Assembly (NCBI GenBank): GCA_017304845.1
Contig: JAFKLL010000011.1
Location: forward strand, 17,480-81,479
Direction of reading: 5' to 3'
Source: Solirubrobacterales bacterium
Lineage (GTDB): Bacteria; Actinomycetota; Thermoleophilia; Solirubrobacterales; 70-9
Length of the DNA stretch: 64,000 bases
A program made the translations under genes and the position numbers. Positions 58,445 through 64,000 of this stretch are shown piece after piece. Numbering within the stretch: the first letter of the stretch is position 1; each line of letters starts with the position of its first letter. The notes under the pieces are model-generated. The model was not told the origin of the DNA. It did not search any database and saw nothing but the letters and a program-made list of their open reading frames with translations.

Positions 58445-59710
58445 ATGGCGGGCAGGCTTGCCCGATCGATCTTGTTTCTGGCAATCGGGTTGGTCCTGCT
58501 GGCCCCGGTCACGCGGGCGGGCGCGGCCGAGGCGGGCAGCACCCAGACCTACACCTGGGGCTCGGGGGACCAGAGCCGCGAGTTCATCGTCTACACGCCG
58601 TCCGGCTACAAACCGTCCCGGCCGATGCCGCTGGTCGTCCTGGCCCACGGCTGCATGACCACCGCCGACCAGATGATGCGTGCCAGCCTCTTCAACGAGG
58701 AAGCCGAACGGAAGGGCTTCATCGTCATGTACCCGGACGTGGACCAGGCCCAGGCCGACCTGCCGCAGCCGCTCAAGCGCTGCTGGCGCTTCTACGAGGA
58801 GAGCAGCTGGCACCGCGATCAGGGCGACGCCGCCGCGATCGCCGGCATGACCCGCGAGACGATGCGGCTGCGCGCCGTCGACCGCCAGCGGGTCTACATG
58901 TCGGGCGCCTCCGCCGGAGGCTTCATGACCTCGATCCTGACCGCCGCCTACCCCGACCTCTACGCCGCCGTGGCGATCGCCGCCGCCGGACAGTACGAGG
59001 ACACGGCCTGCGTCGCGGCGATGCCGGGCCTGATGCCGCCCTCGACCAGCGCCCAACTGGCCTTCGAGGAGATGGGCGACCGAGCCCGGATCGTGCCGCG
59101 CATGGTGATCGGCGGCGACGCCGACCAGGGCATCGTGCCGGCCTGCGCCGACAAGGCCCTGGAGCAGGGGCTCCGCACCGACAACCTGGTGCTGGGATCG
59201 AGCCAGGAGAGCCCCATCTCCCTGGCCCCGGCCATGTCCCGGGAGGTTCCGAAGGCCGGCGGCTACCCGACCACGGTCAGCACCTATCTGGACCCGGCGG
59301 GATGCGTGATCGGCGAGCGCTGGATGATCCACGGCATGAACCACTTCTGGCCGGGTGGATCCACCGACCCCGAGCTGGCCAACTTCACCGACCCGAAGGG
59401 GCCGAACGGAGCCGAGGCGGTCTGGCAGTTCCTGCAGCGCTACACCCGCGACGAGACCGCCATGCCCTGCGCCGAGACCCCGATCTGCCGGCGCCACTTC
59501 ATCTTCGTCCGCGTCGCCAAGAACGTGAATCGGGCGGTCGCCACCGTGGACGGCGAACGGGCCCCGACCCGGCTCCGACGCGGCTGGCTGCGGATCAAGG
59601 TCCCCGTGACCCGGCGGGCGAGGACCGCGATCGGCCTGAAGCTCCGAGCCAAGGGCGGTCGCAAGGTCGAGCGTCGAGCGACCTTCAAGGGCTGCGGCCC
59701 GGCTCGCTGA
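58445..59710 (+). CDS. secreted PHB-depolymerase-like esterase
   Basis: A 421-aa exported esterase. ATG 58445 is chosen for GGAGAGGG five bases upstream (ATG 58430 is an alternative). Residues 5-28 form the signal peptide. The catalytic domain has VVLAHGCMTTADQM (oxyanion hole), YMSGASAGGFMTSIL with the nucleophile Ser, and ends with GMNHFWPGG, where His is in place. This is the polyhydroxyalkanoate-depolymerase/feruloyl-esterase-like group. The last 60 residues are a Lys/Arg-rich beta tail (WLRIKVPVTRRARTAIGLKL), as on other secreted proteins in the window. Substrate unknown. Confidence 0.82.
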   Translation: MAGRLARSILFLAIGLVLLAPVTRAGAAEAGSTQTYTWGSGDQSREFIVYTPSGYKPSRPMPLVVLAHGCMTTADQMMRASLFNEEAERKGFIVMYPDVDQAQADLPQPLKRCWRFYEESSWHRDQGDAAAIAGMTRETMRLRAVDRQRVYMSGASAGGFMTSILTAAYPDLYAAVAIAAAGQYEDTACVAAMPGLMPPSTSAQLAFEEMGDRARIVPRMVIGGDADQGIVPACADKALEQGLRTDNLVLGSSQESPISLAPAMSREVPKAGGYPTTVSTYLDPAGCVIGERWMIHGMNHFWPGGSTDPELANFTDPKGPNGAEAVWQFLQRYTRDETAMPCAETPICRRHFIFVRVAKNVNRAVATVDGERAPTRLRRGWLRIKVPVTRRARTAIGLKLRAKGGRKVERRATFKGCGPAR

Positions 59711-59793
59711 GCACCGCAACCCTCGGCCCGCCCCCGGTTTGAACGCCCTGTAGGGCGGTCACGCGCCGCACCCGGTCGACAGGGAGGTTCGAG

Positions 59794-61149
59794 GTGTCAT
59801 CGAAGGGAGGCCGCTTCACGGCGGCGACGGCGATCGTTCTCGCGCTCGCGCTCGGTTGCGCGGGGAGCGCGGCCGCGGACGGCTGGACCAAGCCTCGGCC
59901 GGCCACTCCGAAGGGTGCGGTCGACATGTCGGCCGCGGTCGGCGGCCACGGCTACGCGGTGATCGCCTACGCGATGCCGCTGAGCAGGCGGCCCTTCGTG
60001 GTGAAGCTCTTCACGCGCGTGAAGCCGGCCGGGCGGAAGGACTTCGGCCCGCCACGCCTGCTCGGGCGAAGCCACAGCGGCTGGACCAATCTCGAGATCG
60101 GGAGGCGAGGACTCACCCTGCTCTCGTGGAGCGGGCTCGACGATCGGCTGCGGGTCAGCAAGCGCAACCCGCGAGGCGGCTGGGCGCCGCCTCAGGTGAT
60201 CCGCGGAGGCGAGTCGAGCGGAGCCCAGCTCGCGATCGGGCGAGACGGGACGGCGGTGCTCTACGACGTGATCGCCCGCTCGGTGAGAGACCCCGAACGT
60301 CGCGTGATGGCATCGGTCCGCGACCCGCGGACCGGACTCTTCTCCGATTGGCGGAAGATCAGCACCGACATCGAGCGGGTCGGGTTCAAGGGCGCCGCGG
60401 TGGCCGGGACCAAGGGACGGGCGACGGTGGTCTTCACGCCGCCCTGCGACGGCACCGCCCGGCCCTCGAGCTGGGTCGACATCGGGCCCGGCGGCGCGAC
60501 CGAGCCGAAGCTGATCCCGAACTCCGGCTGCGTCGCCTGGGACATCGACCTCCAGGCCGACGATCAGGGCAACCAGTACCTGCGGCTCGGGCTTCTCACG
60601 GGGGTTCAACTCGCGATTCGCGGGCCCGGCGAGGATTTCGGCCCGGCGACGACCGTCACCGCGCCCACCGACTCCGGCGACGGGGGCTATCTGAGCGTCA
60701 GCCGAGGCGGCCAGGCGACCCTGCTCTGGGGCCACACCGAGACCCAATCGACCGGGCGAACCTCCTACCTCTACGTACGTTCCGTGAACGGGTCCGCGCC
60801 GAGCCCGGCTCGGCGGATCCCCGGCGTCAGGCTGGATCGCCACAAAGGACGGATCGACCTCCTGCAGGACGCCGCCCCGCTGCCGCAGGGGCGGATCGCC
60901 ATGATCTTCGAGGAGGTCTGGGAGGCTCGGGACGGAGATTGGAAGGAACGCGTCGGCACGACCGTCTGGAGGCCGGGCGGTCCCTTCCGACGCCCGCGAT
61001 ACGGGAGCGTCCAACCGAAGCTGACCCTCGTCTACCCGGTCGAGATCACGACCTCCCACCAGGGCTCCCAACTCGCCTGGTGGGGTCGGGAAGGGGACCT
61101 GCACGCCGATGCCCTCGGCTACACCTGGCGGGGACGGTTCGTCAGATGA
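59794..61149 (+). CDS. secreted beta-propeller-like protein (paralogue of 40080-41450)
   Basis: A 451-aa exported protein. GTG 59794 with GGGAGG about ten bases upstream; residues 6-29 are the signal peptide. Mature part starts WTKPRPATPKG and has repeated blades (VIAYAMPL, LTLLSWSGLDDRLRV, RATVVFTPPC, QATLLWGHTE) and ends SQLAWWGREGDLH. It shares this plan with the protein encoded at 40080-41450, so they arose by duplication. Its stop is 1 bp before the patatin ATG, so the two are translationally coupled. Confidence 0.72.
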   Translation: MSSKGGRFTAATAIVLALALGCAGSAAADGWTKPRPATPKGAVDMSAAVGGHGYAVIAYAMPLSRRPFVVKLFTRVKPAGRKDFGPPRLLGRSHSGWTNLEIGRRGLTLLSWSGLDDRLRVSKRNPRGGWAPPQVIRGGESSGAQLAIGRDGTAVLYDVIARSVRDPERRVMASVRDPRTGLFSDWRKISTDIERVGFKGAAVAGTKGRATVVFTPPCDGTARPSSWVDIGPGGATEPKLIPNSGCVAWDIDLQADDQGNQYLRLGLLTGVQLAIRGPGEDFGPATTVTAPTDSGDGGYLSVSRGGQATLLWGHTETQSTGRTSYLYVRSVNGSAPSPARRIPGVRLDRHKGRIDLLQDAAPLPQGRIAMIFEEVWEARDGDWKERVGTTVWRPGGPFRRPRYGSVQPKLTLVYPVEITTSHQGSQLAWWGREGDLHADALGYTWRGRFVR

Positions 61150-61150
61150 G

Positions 61151-62095
61151 ATGCTCTCCCTCGTGGAGAGCCCGTCGAACACCCTGACCGACCACCCCGT
61201 CCTCCGCGCGATCCTCGATCCGGGCCCGGCGGACCGGGTGGCGCTGGTCGTCGAGGGTGGCGGCATGCGCGGGGCCGTCTCCGGCGGGATGGGCCTCGCC
61301 CTGCACGAGTTGGGACTGGCCGATCGCTTCGGCGCCGCCTACGGCTCGTCGGCCGGGGCGCTCAACGCGATGTGGCTGATCAGCGGGCATGTCGAGGCTG
61401 GGGTCCCGACCTGGATCGACCCGGACCTCAACCGCGAACTGGTCGACATGAAGCGCCTCTTCGGGAAGCGGCCGATCGTCGACGTCGAGACCCTGGTCGA
61501 GCGACGCTACGAGGAGCTCGCGCCCGGCCTCTTCGACGATGTCCTGCGAGCCTCGACCGGGTTCCACCCGATCGCCACCGACGTGGACACCGGGGAGGCG
61601 GTCGACCTCCATCCCGAGATCACCGACCCGGTCTCGCTCCGGCTCGCGATCCGGGCCTCCTCGACGCTTCCCCTCCTGGCCGGCCCGCCGGTGGAGCTCG
61701 GCGGTCGCCGCTACCTCGACGCCGGGCTGAGCGCCGCGATCCCCTTCCAGGCTGCCCTCGACGACGGCGCGACACATGTGCTGGTGCTGCGCTCGCGCAA
61801 GCTCGGCGAGGTCGCCTCCGACCCGACCGGGCTGGGCGGACGCCTGACCTCCCGCATGCTCGGGCGGATCAGCCCCGCAATCGCCCGCAACTACCTCACC
61901 CGAGGCCGGCGCGAAGGGCGGGACGAGGACTTCCTGGCCGGTCACGACGAGACCTCGCGCGCCCCGAGCATCCTCCAGATCCGGCCCGCGCCCGACTCGC
62001 CGGTCCCGTCCCGCCTCGAAAGCGACACCGAGGTCGTCCGTGGCGGCCTCGAAGCCGGCCGCGAAGCTCTGCTCGCCGCCTTCGGCGAGGGCTAG
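61151..62095 (+). CDS. patatin-like phospholipase
   Basis: A 314-aa patatin-fold protein. The glycine-rich oxyanion loop is GGGMRGAVSGG near residue 35, the nucleophile Ser is in YGSSAGALNA (GxSxG) and the partner Asp is in YLDAGLS, giving a Ser-Asp dyad. The family hydrolyses acyl esters of membrane lipids. No signal peptide or membrane segment, so it acts in the cytoplasm or on the inner face. ATG 61151 is 1 bp after the preceding stop. Its stop overlaps the convergent small-protein gene by 4 bp. Confidence 0.9.
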   Translation: MLSLVESPSNTLTDHPVLRAILDPGPADRVALVVEGGGMRGAVSGGMGLALHELGLADRFGAAYGSSAGALNAMWLISGHVEAGVPTWIDPDLNRELVDMKRLFGKRPIVDVETLVERRYEELAPGLFDDVLRASTGFHPIATDVDTGEAVDLHPEITDPVSLRLAIRASSTLPLLAGPPVELGGRRYLDAGLSAAIPFQAALDDGATHVLVLRSRKLGEVASDPTGLGGRLTSRMLGRISPAIARNYLTRGRREGRDEDFLAGHDETSRAPSILQIRPAPDSPVPSRLESDTEVVRGGLEAGREALLAAFGEG

Positions 62096-62334
62096 ATGCC
62101 GATCCCGTAGGGCGGGATGTTCTGTTCCAGCGCGGTGCGGGGGTCGTCCTGCGCGGCCTGGTCCTTGGCGCTGACCGTGCGGGTCCCTTCCGGCGCCTTC
62201 GGCGACGGGACCGCCAGCTTCACGACCGTCCAGGAACCATCCGGCTGCGGGCGCGGCATCCAACTGTGGGTGTCACGGTCGGGGCTGCCCTCAGCGAGTT
62301 CGGCGCATCGGGCTCTTGCTTCCTGCTCGTCCAT
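62092..62334 (-). CDS. small protein of unknown function
   Basis: An 80-aa protein starting at ATG 62334 with GAGGAGGAAGC just upstream, an unusually strong ribosome site. It begins MDEQEARARCAELAEGSPDR and then reads DTHSWMPRPQPDGSWTVVKL, which looks like a folded beta hairpin around W-x-P-R-x-x-x-DGSW. The C-terminus is Pro-rich (GIGI end). It has no family I know. Overlaps the patatin stop by 4 bp. Confidence 0.65.
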   Translation of the reverse strand: MDEQEARARCAELAEGSPDRDTHSWMPRPQPDGSWTVVKLAVPSPKAPEGTRTVSAKDQAAQDDPRTALEQNIPPYGIGI

Positions 62335-62371
62335 GCTTCCTCCTCTCACGGGCATCGTAGCCGCGGCGTCG

Positions 62372-64000
62372 TCAGCGATGTGACCGGACGCGGCTCTTGA
62401 AGGTCGCGGTCCGCGTGATGCGCCACGAGTCCTGTGCCGTCACCAGGTCGATGTTGAAGGTCGCCTTGAAGCGACGGGCGCGGGCCCGGGGGCGCAGGAA
62501 CCTGGGGCGAGGCCTGACCGCGATGCGGATCGTCTTCGCCTTGGCCAGGGTCCTCTCCTTGGTGACCACCTTCGAGCCGCTGACGCTGATCCAGCCGTGG
62601 TCGGCCACCCGGATAGTCGCGATGGCCCAGTGCCGGCCCGGCCCGAAGGCCAGGCCGAGCAGGCGAACCGGACCCGGCGGCGGCGGATCGACGTGACAGT
62701 CCGGGCCAGGAGGAGCCGCTCCCGCCTCGGACTGGTCGTAACGCTGAATGCCGTCGCCGGTCGTCGCGTAGATCGAACCGTCCGGGCCGACGTCCAGGTA
62801 ACCGCCATGCATGGAAGTCTGCTTGGGATCGATCGATTCCTCCCAGATCTGGTTCAGCCCGGAACCAAACTTGAGGACGACCGGCTCGCCGCCTCGAGAG
62901 CCAAGCACGTAGACGACATCGTCTCCGTCGATCGCCACATCCGCCAACCAGTACTCGGGTAGGCAGTTCGAGACCCGCACCTCCCAGTTCGCGATCTCCT
63001 CACCTGTCCGATCGAACTCGTGGATCTCCGTCCGAGTGAGCTGGAAGATGTGGCCTTCCGAGTCGACCTCGATTCGTTCGTAGGCCCGCTGGGCCGGATT
63101 GACCGCCGCGACCGGAACGGAGCCGGTGAGCGAGCCATCAGGCGCGAACAGACCCACCTCATCCTCGCTCCACATCAGAGCCGCGTAGCCACCGATCGGA
63201 TCGATGGCCACGTCGAGGATCTTGTCTTCGGTGTCCAGCTGGACCGAGGGCAGGGCCGCCCCCTGGTCGTCGAATCTCTCGATCGTCCCGGTCGTCCGGT
63301 CCAGCAGCTCGGTGCCGCCTCCCGGGGTCATCATCAGTCGGATCACGTCGTTGTACGACTGACTGTTCGCGGGAACCTCGAAGCGGTGGAGGAAGCTCCC
63401 GTCCGAAGTCGAGGTCTGGGCGCGCGAGAGATAGGGGTCGTAGCTTCCGACGACCCCGCCGTCCGAGACCGCGAGCTCGTTGGCGACGATGAACTCGCCT
63501 TCCCAGAACTCGTCGCCGGTGTACTTGGGGAGCTCGACGCGGTGCCAACGGCGGAGCTTCTCCCCGGCGGCGTTCATGCGGACGATGCTCGACCTGTCCG
63601 AGTAGATGAAATCCCCGTTCGGCGCCAGGTCGAAGGAGCTCGGCACGACCCCACTGCCGCCGACCCTGTCCGTCTCGCCGCTCGGGCCGATCTTGGCGAA
63701 GAACCCGGCGGGCGGGCGGATCGCCCAGACATCGCCATCCGGGCTCGGTGCGATCGCGTAGTCCTGCTCGACGCCGGTGATGAAGCTGCCGCCGTGCGTG
63801 TACCCGAGATAGACCTGGGCCGGCGAGCTCCACTTGGAGAGCCGGGTCCCGTCGAGGTCGAAGCGGTAGATCGAGGTGGTCGCCTCTCGGTCCGATCGTG
63901 CGGTCGCCGAGACGATCAGATGGCCTTCGCCGTCGCCCCGGATCAGCGGCGAGGTCCACTGCGGATCGCTTTCGAAGCCTCCCCAGCTGTCCTGGAGCTG
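62372..64000 (-). CDS. beta-propeller protein with basic C-terminal module, 5' partial
   Basis: The frame is open to the right edge of the window (118 codons beyond the first GTG at 63646 read without a stop as propeller blades), so the gene is partial and its start is outside. Blades look NHL/SMP-like: SFDLAPNGDFIYSDRSSIVRM, LDVAIDPIGGYAALMW, EVDSEGHIFQLT and YLDVGPDGSIYATTGDGIQRY. After a Pro-rich linker (PPPPGP) the C-terminus is a Lys/Arg-rich beta module ending RTATFKSRVRSHR, like those of several secreted proteins here. Probably exported. Function unknown. Confidence 0.7.
   Translation of the reverse strand, partial: QLQDSWGGFESDPQWTSPLIRGDGEGHLIVSATARSDREATTSIYRFDLDGTRLSKWSSPAQVYLGYTHGGSFITGVEQDYAIAPSPDGDVWAIRPPAGFFAKIGPSGETDRVGGSGVVPSSFDLAPNGDFIYSDRSSIVRMNAAGEKLRRWHRVELPKYTGDEFWEGEFIVANELAVSDGGVVGSYDPYLSRAQTSTSDGSFLHRFEVPANSQSYNDVIRLMMTPGGGTELLDRTTGTIERFDDQGAALPSVQLDTEDKILDVAIDPIGGYAALMWSEDEVGLFAPDGSLTGSVPVAAVNPAQRAYERIEVDSEGHIFQLTRTEIHEFDRTGEEIANWEVRVSNCLPEYWLADVAIDGDDVVYVLGSRGGEPVVLKFGSGLNQIWEESIDPKQTSMHGGYLDVGPDGSIYATTGDGIQRYDQSEAGAAPPGPDCHVDPPPPGPVRLLGLAFGPGRHWAIATIRVADHGWISVSGSKVVTKERTLAKAKTIRIAVRPRPRFLRPRARARRFKATFNIDLVTAQDSWRITRTATFKSRVRSHR

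Overview
The window comes from a GC-rich Gram-positive-type actinobacterium, most likely Thermoleophilia/Solirubrobacterales. The clues are the GC-rich codon use, three TetR regulators, an F420-type LLM oxidoreductase, an IdeR/DtxR-like iron box, and many secreted proteins that carry Lys/Arg-rich beta modules typical of that lineage. No sequence search was run; family calls come from motifs read by eye.

Layout. 0-7.7 kb: the end of an L,D-transpeptidase, a large HtaA-domain (haem-associated) surface protein behind an iron box, and a cysJ-cysI sulfite reductase pair behind a near-perfect 24-bp palindrome. 7.7-23.6 kb: a secreted alpha/beta hydrolase, an enoyl-CoA hydratase with its TetR regulator, a second divergent TetR, an AMP-forming acyl-CoA ligase, a penicillin-acylase-type Ntn hydrolase, an LLM oxidoreductase, a beta-propeller protein, a CocE/NonD hydrolase whose 3' end is frameshifted, an alpha/beta-hydrolase-fold protein without its catalytic Ser and His, and a RibD_C reductase.

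23.86-35.78 kb: an integrative genomic island of about 11.9 kb in the 3' half of a tRNA-Ala(TGC) gene. It is bounded by a 44-bp imperfect direct repeat and has inverted arm-type repeats near both ends. Its cargo is defence-like: an 875-aa SMC/RecF-like AAA ATPase with an internal CxxC, a single-HKD PLD-like protein, a three-gene unit (winged-helix-like protein, membrane-anchored protein, HEPN protein with R-x4-H), a tyrosine integrase fused to an Mrr-N-like winged helix, a broken ribbon-helix-helix antitoxin, and a restriction-modification set (SacI-like nuclease, m5C methyltransferase, Vsr). The left part is visibly AT-richer than the host DNA. The set of genes between 24.4 and 29.8 kb is the best candidate for an undescribed system.

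35.8-53.0 kb: an ABC ATPase, a very acidic disordered protein, tRNA-Ala(CGC), a small membrane protein, a secreted S1 protease, then a run of minus-strand surface and secreted proteins: a beta-propeller-like protein, an LtaS-like membrane sulfatase, a delta-60-repeat protein, a 2337-aa adhesin with Ig-like, RTX, LamG and thrombospondin-3 modules, and a small secreted protein. 53.1-58.4 kb: a compact five-gene beta-oxidation operon (SCP-x-type thiolase, SRPBCC protein, MaoC hydratase, SDR, acyl-CoA dehydrogenase) with a convergent TetR. 58.4-64 kb: a PHB-depolymerase-like esterase, a paralogue of the 40-kb beta-propeller-like protein, a patatin, a small conserved-looking protein and a partial beta-propeller protein running off the end.
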